From contig CM074805.1 in assembly GCA_037447605.1 (NCBI GenBank), forward strand, positions 4,118,936-4,182,935: a stretch of 64,000 nt of DNA. Reading direction: 5' to 3'. Of this stretch, positions 36,101-52,944 are shown piece by piece. The stretch is from Zygnema circumcarinatum. Its lineage: Eukaryota > Streptophyta > Zygnematophyceae > Zygnematales > Zygnemataceae. The position numbers and the translations under genes were made by a program. The notes under the pieces are model-generated. The model did not search any database. It was not told the DNA's origin and saw only the letters and a program-made list of their open reading frames with translations. Within the stretch, counting starts at the first letter, position 1. Each line of letters starts with the position of its first letter.

Positions 36101-38346
36101 TAACTGGGTTCCTCTCCCGTATGCCACAGTGCTGTGGACTTCGCAGCTCCCAACTATGTGCAGTTTCCCCTTTTCTGTGAAGCAGAGAAGACAAGTTTCT
36201 GCGTGACCATCCTCCCAGGAGATGCCCTTTTCATCCCCGAGGGCTGGTCAGCACTACTCCCAACCCTAAATGCCACTCCTCTAAAACGCTCCTGAAGGCA
36301 TACATCTCTCTGATTCATTCTTGATGCCATAGATGATAGAGCTTTATACGTGACTGTGACAGGTGGCACCAGGTGGATGCTGACAGCGTAGCACTGGCAG
36401 TTAACATATGGTGGCCCTCCCTTACGAGTACAACTTTTGGCTCACATATGGATGCATACTATGCCCGACGGATCATTTTGAGGTGGGTCCTCCTTGCAAT
36501 GCTTTTGCATGAGGCCTCCTGCATTCGCTTTGAAGCCCAGGTCCAACGAAGATCCACTTTTAGAAAAGGGATTTGGAAAAAAGGTCGTTGAACTTCTGCG
36601 CTCTTGTTTGAAATGATCACCTTCGATGTACTGCTAGTATGGCAACACTTGTAATACAACTTCTATTTCTCAAATCATCACTGCAACTTGTAATTTGCGC
36701 TGTTCCTTGAGTAAGGAACTATTGTCGTTAGTTGTGTACCGTTTGGCACTTGAGATTTACATGTTGCCTATGTCGTCGCTTTTTTTGCCATATTGGGGAG
36801 CTCTGGGACATAAACAGCCTGGTCGATGCAGAGAAAGTAAGCCATCCTCCCTCAATGAAAGGCAGGGTCGTTGCACGGAGACTCCTTGAACTTTTTTGCA
36901 CATGCTGACTCATTTCGTCCACACGCATACATCAGATCAACGCCTAAGTTGCTGACTGTATCGCCGTTTGCTCATGGGGCAGAAACGCATGCTGGAAAAG
37001 ATCGTTCCGTACACTGTTGACTACGTCAGTCCATCATCCGCCACAGCCTCCCCCATAGCAGAGCGCCGAACCGCCACTAGTGATCTGCCAGGTGGCAGCC
37101 TTGGGGACGCATCTGCACGCCAATGGATTGCACAAGGTCATGCAGATGGGTCTAGCTCAATAGAGGATGAAGAGGCAGGGGGAAAGGAACATGCTCGACA
37201 TGTTTTTGGCAAATTAACCAAAGAAGAGGCTGAATTTCTTAAAGCACTCGTGCTTGTTTCGGCCCATGCATACAAGGCGGAACCTATGGCTAGAGAACAG
37301 ATTTGTAGAGCAGATGAGGAGGAGAAAAGCTTTGGAAGAAATTGGGAGACTTCTTCTGCGAGCGGCTGGTCTGCAGAGGATGATACTGTAGCACAGGTCC
37401 TAGCGGCTTTGGAGCCTTTGCGGCTACTAAGAATCCTCCAAGTGATGGCTGTAAGCTGTTTCCCTTTTCCTTACGAACACCGATAATATCAAAGTCAGTG
37501 CTGTTGAGCTTTATTCGATCAAGTCAAGTGTGCAGGAGATTGTTGATGAAACATGGCCTTTATTACATTATATGGGAAGGGCAGTATTAGGGCCTAATTG
37601 GGCCCTAATACTGGTATGAATTCTTTTAACCTTAATATGGTTGAACAAGGGATTGCCTGATGGTTACCAGGAGAAATTTCCGATGTCTTTGCGGATCCTT
37701 ATTCTTCACGGCCTATCCCCTCCTGCAGCGGAGCTGCTGACCACCAAACTGGAAGAAGCGGATTCGCAGTTGGCTCATCAACAGTTTTCAACCGATGACA
37801 GGTCGGTCTTTCAATGAACTTGCGATGCAGTGCCATAGAAAAATCCCCTCGATCGCTTCTCCTTGAGGCAAGCGCTTGCAGCCAAGCTTTTAGGAGAATG
37901 AGCGCCAACACTGTTTTGAGACTGTTCTAGGTTTCTTGAGCTGCAGGAACGCAAAGGACGAGACGTTTGGAAATCAAGAAGACTTCTACAAGCTCTTTTA
38001 CAGCGTTTTTGACGACCCACAAGACGCAATGGCTGTTCTTCTCGCCGCCAAAGAAAGGTTTGGAAGCTTGGTGAGGACTGCCACCTCCCAGTGTGTGCTT
38101 AGCATTTGCTGTCGTCAAAAAGTTGGATTTTTTATGTTTAGGGCTACAGCTGTTTGTATTTTGCTCTACTGCAAGCTGCCGCATTGTTTGACGCCCGCGA
38201 TTGGTGGGGTTGCAATAGCACTCAATCGACATGGGGTTGCAGAAATCTCAAGTAACAGCTGGAAGTACCCTCCTTTGCTGCAGGCGTTGAAGGTAGTCCT
38301 GAAGGGAGTCATCGGGGCTGATTGCTCTATCTCAACCTTTCCATGA
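33126..38346 (+). CDS. JmjC-domain 2-oxoglutarate/Fe(II) oxygenase (plant At5g19840-like)
   Basis: Fourteen exons, 33126-33221, 33386-33463, 33850-33933, 34252-34446, 34802-34873, 35397-35523, 35701-35773, 36130-36246, 36363-36482, 36818-36836, 36983-37450, 37671-37801, 37947-38070 and 38284-38346, give 588 residues. The cupin-like JmjC domain spans about residues 30-310. NFPAVLRGANVHWPALDKWN begins it. SSTHYDPFHNLLC supplies His201 and Asp203 of the iron triad. GDALFIPEGWWHQV supplies His283, and HMDAYYARRI ends the core. This block order matches a small plant JmjC family of unknown substrate, nearer to protein hydroxylases than to histone-demethylase types. The C-terminal half (about 315-588) is acidic with LTKEEAEFLKALVLVSAHAY and FYKLFYSVFDDPQDAM, likely helical. 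Exon 7 ends in a GC donor. The 19-nt exon 10 and the exon 2 acceptor were chosen by phase and family fit. Confidence 0.88.
35025..35115 (+). repeat. CCATG-rich tract in JmjC intron 5
   Basis: GGCCATGGCCATGTCC, GGCCATGCCCATGCCC and related words repeat irregularly. This is the same kind of CATG-rich simple sequence seen elsewhere in the window. Confidence 0.5.
35774..36129 (+). other. GC-AG intron in the JmjC gene
   Basis: The exon ends AACCACAG and the intron begins GCAAGTA, a strong non-canonical GC donor; the acceptor is CCACAG at 36129. Only this junction keeps frame between EASNH and SAVDFAAPNY. The nearest GT donor (35778) would shift the phase. Confidence 0.75.
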
Positions 38347-39114
38347 CCGATCTCTTCCCTGTTGAACTACGACACATATACAGACAGATGTGTCCGAGTT
38401 GGAAGTGGGTTGCATGCCCAAGCAAGCAAGCGGGCATGTTAATGTTAGCATGGTTTGGAATACGTGTTACGTTCCAAATAAATCAAAAACCCTCGTATCC
38501 CGAGTTATTTTCTCCTTTTCTTTTTCCCTGTTTGGGATAAATTCCATTCACTAACAGAATTCGAATTGTCGTCGTGTGGGATATCTTCAAATACACCTCT
38601 GACATGCTTCGGGAATACTCTTACGTGGTCGTACTCAACTCCGCTGCAAGCACATCTTGGCTTCAGCTGTTTACCATGTGGGAACCTTCTTGCACATGCC
38701 ATCCTCAGCAACGACTTCGGAGTTCAGAAACACTTTTCGTGCCATCCCTCAAGCTCTGTATACTGTAGCGCATGCTAGTCACTGTGTGAATCCACTGCAG
38801 TGGGAGAATGGATTGCCGACTTGGCATTGGTCACGCGGTAGCGACGCCATCCAATGTTTTACATAAAAATGCAAGTCTGTACCAGTCTGCAGAAGTACCA
38901 ACTTGAAAAGTAAACCAAAAATAAAAACGGATTAGAAAGTGACGACACTATACTTGAACCTGTTACTTCTTCTGCCATATACGGCCACTGTTGCTGCTGT
39001 CCCAGTGCATGCCATGCCATGCTCATGTGTTCCCGAGGAGGCCATGCCCATGCTCATGCACATGCGCCATATTTAAGCGCCTCTCCCATCCCCTTGAGAG
39101 GAGCCCTTCCATAG
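38347..39114. promoter_or_regulatory. Intergenic region, JmjC 3' flank and ETF-QO promoter
   Basis: A CATGCC/CATGCTCATG-rich tract lies at about 38996-39065. A TATTTAAG element at 39069-39076 lies 39 bases before the ETF-QO ATG and could be a TATA-like box. An open frame near 38570-38770 could not be joined in phase to the JmjC gene and is not annotated. Confidence 0.4.
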
Positions 39115-46336
<7,222 letters not shown>

Positions 46337-47341
46337 TGGTTTCCATTTGCAGTGGGCGGCCTCTCATGTCCCTCATTATGTTGTGAATAGCACAGTTGTT
46401 GGTTCTAGGCGTACATAGCTCTTTAGGACTTGTCGACAACTGTACAATCCCTTAGAACTTGTACAAATTGTGCATATTTTCTTTTGCGAACAAAAATGTA
46501 TATACGATTTTGAGACGGTATTTCTGCGATTGTAGTAGTCACGAAAAACCGTGATGCCTAGTGCGAATTGCAGACGACTGATTTCTGCGAATTTGGGACT
46601 TCATAAGAAGCTGGAACTGTACCGTAATGGTTTGAGAAGAAAATCAAGTCTTCTACGGACAGCAGAGAGAGAAAAAGAGAGGAACGGGAGAGAGAGAGAG
46701 CGAGAGAGAGAGTGGGAAAGAGAGAGAGTCAGCGAGAGCAAGAGAGGAGGTTTTACTTGCTTTCGTCAATTCAGTTATGCCAATGGAAAATAATTGCTTT
46801 TTGGCTGGAAGACTTTCAAACCACTTTTCATCATCAGAGTGACCCAACTTCGACTCATGCATTTTATTTTGAAACAAAATGGCGAAGTCAAACAAAATAA
46901 AAAAAGGTTGAATGAATGGACAGATCAACCAATGACAAAAAGATTCTAAGAAGAAAGCAATCGATCGTACGGAGGTCGTACCAATCTCCCACCCCTCTCC
47001 TTCCCTGCGCCCTCTTCTGTTTCAGTTCCTGTAACTACAGAAGGTCGACTAACCGAATTGACAACTGTACATGGAGACTCTCCATGCAGAGAAGCTCTCT
47101 TATCTGGTCACGAATTTGAGAGCCTGCTTCCCTAAAAGGTCCTCTTAACTTTCAAAAAGAAGCAGCCAGCCTCACAAACAACGCTTGGACTGAACTGCAA
47201 TCGCATGTAACTTCAGAACCACCGAATGTGTGCTCTCCTTCCACTGCCTTCACATCTCCAAGTTTGACGTTTTTTTCGTCTCGGGCCAAACTTCTACAAT
47301 GCAGGATTGTAGAAGACAAACAATAAAAAATATTTTATAAC
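46337..47341. other. ETF-QO 3' flank and outer part of the left palindrome arm
   Basis: Positions 46337-46580 are unique sequence downstream of ETF-QO. Positions 46581-47341 mirror 51715-52532 with visible substitutions and a different microsatellite (GA run at about 46664-46745). This outer arm is the 3' flank of the left twin gene. It contains a short hairpin, TTCTACAATGCAGGATTGTAGAAG, at about 47290-47313 that also occurs in the right arm. Confidence 0.55.
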
Positions 47342-49178
47342 TCAACTCGCGGTCGTCGTCCTCCTTCTCTTGGTGGCTTTGAGCCCCCCCATCGTCCCCC
47401 CTCCTGCCGCACCCTCCTCCGCCGCTGCACTGTTCTGCAGCTGCGCCTTCACTTCCTCCAAGTGATCAACTTCATCGGAAAGTTCCGATGTCTTCCTCGT
47501 CAAATTCACAATGGCGTCATGCATCACCTCCTCGCCGTCTTCCATCTTCGCAATTTGATCCAACAGCTCCTTCCTCTCACGAAGCAAAACTGCAAGCTCG
47601 TTCTTCTCTTCGATCGCTTTCAAGAGGGCCTGTCAGGACGTGCCATATCACATCACTCCAGTCAATCTCAAGCAAAGACCTCAAAACAATTTGTACAACT
47701 TGAACCGTAACAGAGGAGGAGAAAGTGCAGTAAGGATTGCGAAAAGAGCAGATTGAAAGGTCAGATTGTTATGTGTAAGGAAACAAAGAATCCAAAACAA
47801 AACTCACTGAGGATCGATGTCATTTGAAACCAACAGCCTGCAAACTCTAGTGCTTATTTCCTGCGTTTCCTTGAAGCAGCTGCGAGTCCCATCATGAAGC
47901 TCACCTTGTTGGACTCCGCCTCCACCCTCTCGAGCTTCCTCGCCTCCTCCTCCATCGCCGCCTTCATCTTGGTCGCTTCTGATAAGCGCCCTTCCGCCGC
48001 TGCATGGGTCTGCTGTGCGGCCCGCCACGTGCCCTCCACAAAGGCCCTGTTCCCCTCCTCGACCGCCGCCGCCTCCCTCTTCAACTGCTCGACTTCAGAG
48101 CGCGCGCAGGCACTCTTGCGAACCCTCTCCATCTGCACAACGCTTTCATCGTACTCCGCTTCCACCCGCAGCATCTGCTCCGCCTTCATCTCCAACTACA
48201 GAAAGAACAGACACAATCAAAAGTAAAATTTAGCTACAATATCAATTTCAAGTTGATGGATTGAGGCACCATTCCCTTCCACTTCAACGATTTGGATGCT
48301 CCCCATCTGCTTCTTTCTGCCCTCGCTTTCTTCCCGGATGTCTACTGCTAGCTGTATGCAAACAAACACAATAGCTGAACAAAGTGGGAGAGGGAGCGAG
48401 GGGAGAGAGGGAAGGAGAGAGGGAGAGTGGAGGGGAAAGAGACAAAGAACGTGGGAGAGGGAGAAAGAGCGGGTGTTACCTCTTTTTTCAAAGCATCCAG
48501 ATGCGCTTCAAAAAAGGACTTGTTCTCCATCTCATAGTACAATCGATCCTCCACTGAGCTCCCATTGCAGTCCATAGGCTCCTCCTCAGCGCAGTTCAAA
48601 TCGTCCAAAAGTCGCATTGGGGGAAAAGGATGAATCCATCGCCGCGGCCATTTCGTTCTAAGCGGCGTCGGAAGCTCCTCCGTCATATCTCCCGCCTTCC
48701 TCTTTGCAGGGAGACGCTTCTCACCTTCCCCCGCCTCTCCCTCTTGCCCAATCTCGACTTTCTCCCCTCCGCCCTCCACTTCATCTCTCTCTACCTCCCT
48801 CCTCGATTCACTTCCCTCCCTTTCCCCGTTCTCTCCCTCTCCCTCTCCCTCTCCCTCTCCGGATCCCTCCCACCCTATTTCTGCGGCCGCCATGGCCGCC
48901 TTTCCTACCTCCACACGTAGTGGCGTGGGCGGGAACAGCCCATTCTCCCACTCACTGAGCGCATCTTCAAAATGCTCTTCCTGAGAGAGAGGCTCCCCAG
49001 CCGACACTTCCACTCTAGCCTCGTTCATCATCTCGAAAGCAGCGCTTCTCAATGTCTCCGATTTCTCTTCTTTCCGGAAGCTGAGTCCTCCAAGAAGCCA
49101 GCTCCAAGCACGGGCAGAGACTCCTCCTGCATGAGGAGCAGCGAAGGTGAGGGACTCCTGGAATCTCAAAGTCGCCAT
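47342..49178 (-). CDS. Coiled-coil protein of unknown function, left twin copy
   Basis: Four exons read leftward, 49178-48480, 48351-48238, 48195-47905 and 47629-47342, about 463 residues. I do not recognise the family. Exon 1 encodes a unique head (MATLRFQESLTFAAPHAGG, AWSWLLGGL), a long Glu/Gly-rich low-complexity part and a basic KRKAGD...TKWPRRW patch that could be a nuclear signal. Exons 2-4 encode a predicted coiled coil (EMKAEQMLRVEAEYDESVV through ELLDQIAKMEDGEEVM to EVDHLEEVKAQLQ) and a KATKRRRTTTAS tail. The intron between exons 2 and 3 would be only 42 bases, so the exon 2 donor is doubtful; an earlier donor is possible. It differs from the right copy at a cluster of bases in 49001-49019 and at 47491 (Thr here, Arg there). 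Confidence 0.72.
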
Positions 49179-49877
49179 GGCTTGGAGCTTTCCAAGAACT
49201 TCAAAACCCTAACTGATAGGCTTGGTTCCACTCGTAACCCTGCCCTACCCCCCTCAGTTTCTCCCAAAGGCTGGAGCGCCAGAGAGAGACTGAGAGAGGA
49301 GAAGAGAGTGACCACGAGAGAGTCCTCACCAGGGTCCTGTCAATAGGCGATCCGCCCTTCCCAGACACGCGGAGCTCCAATGAGAACGAGCCACGTGGTA
49401 ATAACTGTTGGCATGGCGCGTCGTGATTGGTTTACGTTCTGTACCTGACACTGCACTTGCGAATCTTTCACATGGATCATGACGACAGTACAGGACTACA
49501 TGGATCCCCGCCCACGGTGGATTGCAGATACAGTAGAAAGTGGCACGCGCCACACGCGCGGATTGATTCGCAATCGTGGTCACAGTTTTACCAAACTTAC
49601 ACCAATCGCGGAGCGCCACGATAGCAGTTCATTCCACGTGGTGCGTTCTTATTGGATCTCCGCATGTCTGGGAAGGGCGCATCGCCTATTGACAGGACCC
49701 CCGTGAGGACTCTCACGTGGTCAACCTCCCTCTCGGACCTCTCACGCGCTCTGGTCTCTCTTTCTCTCTCTCTCTGGCGCTCCAGCCTTTGGGAGAAACT
49801 GAGGGCGGTAGGGCAGGGTTACGAGAGGCACCAGGCATATCAGTTAGGGTTTTTAATTTCTTGGAAAGCTCCAAGCC
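49179..49877. promoter_or_regulatory. Central bidirectional promoter of the twin genes
   Basis: This 699-base spacer separates the two start codons. CCACGTGG G-box cores lie symmetrically at about 49390-49397 and 49636-49643, with another CACGTGG near 49716. CCAAT-type motifs flank them: TCCAATGAGAACG and its mirror CTTATTGGATC, then GATTGGTTTAC and its mirror ACACCAATC. A TGTCAATAGGCGAT block is mirrored at 49337/49697. GA- and CT-rich leaders precede each gene. No TATA box is evident. The symmetry suggests each half was the promoter of one copy. Confidence 0.6.
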
Positions 49878-51714
49878 ATGGCGACTTTGAGATTCCAGGA
49901 GTCCCTCACCTTCGCTGCTCCTCATGCAGGAGGAGTCTCTGCCCGTGCTTGGAGCTGGCTTCTTGGAGGACTCAGCTTCCGCAAAGAAGAGAAATCGGAG
50001 ACATTGAGAAGCGCTGCTTTCGAGATGATGAACGAGGCCAGAGAGGTAGTGGCGGCTGGGGAGCCTCTCTCTCAGGAAGAGCATTTTGAAGATGCGCTCA
50101 GTGAGTGGGAGAATGGGCTGTTCCCGCCCACGCCACTACGTGTGGAGGTAGGAAAGGCGGCCATGGCGGCCGCAGAAATAGGGTGGGAGGGATCCGGAGA
50201 GGGAGAGGGAGAGGGAGAGGGAGAGAACGGGGAAAGGGAGGGAAGTGAATCGAGGAGGGAGGTAGAGAGAGATGAAGTGGAGGGCGGAGGGGAGAAAGTC
50301 GAGATTGGGCAAGAGGGAGAGGCGGGGGAAGGTGAGAAGCGTCTCCCTGCAAAGAGGAAGGCGGGAGATATGACGGAGGAGCTTCCGACGCCGCTTAGAA
50401 CGAAATGGCCGCGGCGATGGATTCATCCTTTTCCCCCAATGCGACTTTTGGACGATTTGAACTGCGCTGAGGAGGAGCCTATGGACTGCAATGGGAGCTC
50501 AGTGGAGGATCGATTGTACTATGAGATGGAGAACAAGTCCTTTTTTGAAGCGCATCTGGATGCTTTGAAAAAAGAGGTAACACCCGCTCTTTCTCCCTCT
50601 CCCACGTTCTTTGTCTCTTTCCCCTCCACTCTCCCTCTCTCCTTCCCTCTCTCCCCTCGCTCCCTCTCCCACTTTGTTCAGCTATTGTGTTTGTTTGCAT
50701 ACAGCTAGCAGTAGACATCCGGGAAGAAAGCGAGGGCAGAAAGAAGCAGATGGGGAGCATCCAAATCGTTGAAGTGGAAGGGAATGGTGCCTCAATCCAT
50801 CAACTTGAAATTGATATTGTAGCTAAATTTTACTTTTGATTGTGTCTGTTCTTTCTGTAGTTGGAGATGAAGGCGGAGCAGATGCTGCGGGTGGAAGCGG
50901 AGTACGATGAAAGCGTTGTGCAGATGGAGAGGGTTCGCAAGAGTGCCTGCGCGCGCTCTGAAGTCGAGCAGTTGAAGAGGGAGGCGGCGGCGGTCGAGGA
51001 GGGGAACAGGGCCTTTGTGGAGGGCACGTGGCGGGCCGCACAGCAGACCCATGCAGCGGCGGAAGGGCGCTTATCAGAAGCGACCAAGATGAAGGCGGCG
51101 ATGGAGGAGGAGGCGAGGAAGCTCGAGAGGGTGGAGGCGGAGTCCAACAAGGTGAGCTTCATGATGGGACTCGCAGCTGCTTCAAGGAAACGCAGGAAAT
51201 AAGCACTAGAGTTTGCAGGCTGTTGGTTTCAAATGACATCGATCCTCAGTGAGTTTTGTTTTGGATTCTTTGTTTCCTTACACATAACAATCTGACCTTT
51301 CAATCTGCTCTTTTCGCAATCCTTACTGCACTTTCTCCTCCTCTGTTACGGTTCAAGTTGTACAAATTGTTTTGAGGTCTTTGCTTGAGATTGACTGGAG
51401 TGATGTGATATGGCACGTCCTGACAGGCCCTCTTGAAAGCGATCGAAGAGAAGAACGAGCTTGCAGTTTTGCTTCGTGAGAGGAAGGAGCTGTTGGATCA
51501 AATTGCGAAGATGGAAGACGGCGAGGAGGTGATGCATGACGCCATTGTGAATTTGACGAGGAAGAGATCGGAACTTTCCGATGAAGTTGATCACTTGGAG
51601 GAAGTGAAGGCGCAGCTGCAGAACAGTGCAGCGGCGGAGGAGGGTGCGGCAGGAGGGGGGACGATGGGGGGACTCAAAGCCACCAAGAGAAGGAGAACGA
51701 CGACCGCGAGTTGA
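49878..51714 (+). CDS. Coiled-coil protein of unknown function, right twin copy
   Basis: Four exons, 49878-50576, 50705-50818, 50861-51151 and 51427-51714, about 463 residues, mirror the left copy exactly in exon and intron lengths. The protein has the same head domain, Glu/Gly-rich segment, basic patch, coiled coil and KRRRTTTAS tail. The two proteins differ visibly only at NEAREVVAAGEPL (NEARVEVSAGEPL on the left) and at RKRSELSD (RKTSELSD on the left). Both copies keep open frames and splice sites, so neither looks like a pseudogene. A lysine/arginine-rich tail plus coiled coil would fit a chromatin, kinetochore or cytoskeletal scaffold, but that is only inference. The exon 2-3 intron of 42 bases is as doubtful here as on the left. 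Confidence 0.72.
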
Positions 51715-51995
51715 GTTAAAAAATATTTTTTATTGTTTGTCTTCTACAATCCTGCATTGTAGAAGTTTGGCCCGAGACGAAAAAAACGTCAAACTTGGAG
51801 ATGTGAAGGCAGTGGAAGGAGAGCACACATTCGGTGGTTCTGAAGTTACATGCGATTGCAGTTCAGTCCAAGCGTTGTTTGTGAGGCTGGCTGCTTCTTT
51901 TTGAAAGTTAAGAGGACCTTTTAGGGAAGCAGGCTCTCCACTTTGTGACGAGATAAGAGAGCTTCTCTGCAAGGAGAGTCTCCATGTACAGTTGC

Positions 51996-52079
51996 CAGTT
52001 CGGTCATTCGTCCTTCTGTAGATATAGGACAGGAAGTCAGTTCGGTTAATCGTCCTCTTGTAGATACAGGAACTGAAAC
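51996..52079 (+). repeat. Two-copy 42-base tandem repeat, right arm only
   Basis: CAGTTCGGTCATTCGTCC... at 51996 is followed by CAGTTCGGTTAATCGTCC... at 52038, each ending GTAGATAYAGGA. The matching place in the left arm (about 47020-47062) has a single copy. This insertion accounts for most of the length difference between the outer arms. Confidence 0.75.
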
Positions 52080-52532
52080 AGAAGAGGGCGCAGGGAAGGA
52101 GAGGGGTGGGAGATTGGTACGACCTCCGTACGATCGATTCCTTTCTTCTTAGAATTTTTTTGTCATTGGTTGATCTGTCCATTCATTCAACCTTTTTTTA
52201 TTTTGTTTTACTTTGCCATTTTATTTCAAAATAAAATGCATGTGTCGAAGTTGGGTCAATCTGATTATGAAAAGTTGTTTGTAAGTCTTCCAGCCAAAAA
52301 GCAATGATTTTCCATTGGCATAACTGAATTTACAAAGAAAGTAATACCTCCTCTCTCACTCTGTCTTTGTCTCTCTCTCTCTCTCCCACACTCTCTCTCG
52401 CTCTCTCTCTCTCTCCCACACTCTCTCGCTCCTCTCTCTTACTCTCTGCTGTCCGTAGCAGACTTGATTTTCTTCTCAAATCATTACGGTACATTTCCAG
52501 CTACTTATGAAGTCCCAAATTCGCAGAAAAAT

Positions 52533-52590
52533 ATGTCAGGACTCGAACCCAGGACCTGGGCCTCACTGACGGCTCTCCGGATTCCCTACT
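52533..52590 (-). pseudogene. Partial tRNA-like fragment at the palindrome junction
   Basis: The minus strand reads CCAGGTCCTGGGTTCGAGTCC, a pol III B-box and T-arm-like sequence. It begins exactly where the inverted repeat ends. No matching A box or acceptor stem is visible. Confidence 0.3.
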
Positions 52591-52944
52591 GCAAGTACGA
52601 TCTGAATGGCGTCTTGGATGTATCGCGATATATATAAATCGCGTATGTCTATATCGCGATACGATAGTTGGCGGGTTGGATAGTTGAGGGTGCAGGGTTT
52701 TTGAAGGCCTCTCTCCGCCCGCCCTGGCAGCCTTCTGCTTGCATCCTCTCCCGCTTGCAAGGCCTTGGGAGCGAGAGAGGGAGAGAGAGAGTGAGAGAGA
52801 GAGAGAGACATAGGGACGTAAATAGTGCTTGTGATCATTTGTGTCTTGCCGAGCAAGATTTCGAGAGAAAAATAGAGGGAGAGAGAGGAAGGGGGAGAGA
52901 AAGGAAGGGGTAGGGAACGACAAAGAAGAGGAGAGGGAAAAGAG

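Larger units (their letters stand above)
46581..52532. repeat. Giant inverted repeat (palindrome) carrying twin genes
   Basis: The left arm (about 46581-49397) is the reverse complement of the right arm (about 49636-52532). Over the gene bodies the mirror positions always sum to 99056: start codons 49178/49878, exon borders 48480/50576, 48351/50705, 48195/50861, 47905/51151, 47629/51427 and stops 47342/51714. There are therefore no insertions or deletions there. Similarity weakens toward both outer ends and in the centre. In the centre the inverted homology continues faintly (GATTGGT/ACCAATC, TTGCGAATC/GATTCGCAA) to about 49465 and 49567, leaving a loop of about 100 bases. The outer junction sequence is TTTCTGCGAATTTGGG. 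Confidence 0.93.
51715..52944. promoter_or_regulatory. Right palindrome flank and eIF3d promoter region
   Basis: Positions 51715-52532 are the 3' flank of the right twin gene, with a CT/CACA microsatellite at about 52351-52440. Beyond the palindrome junction come a tRNA-like fragment (52533-52590), a perfect inverted repeat of GTATCGCGATATA (52620-52632 and 52650-52662) with a TATATAAAT element beside it, and GA-rich tracts (52770-52810, 52865-52935) up to the eIF3d ATG. Confidence 0.5.

Noticed and set aside
38566-38778. Possible extra exon of the JmjC gene
   Set aside because: The frame MLREYSYVVVLNSAAS has an acceptor before it, but the preceding exon ends in a stop with a family-like tail and no in-phase donor, so joining it is unsupported.
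46581-52532. Treating the palindrome as a pure assembly duplicate
   Set aside because: The arms differ at coding bases, at a 42-base tandem repeat, in microsatellites and in the central spacer, which a copied contig would not show. Allelic merging still needs read evidence.
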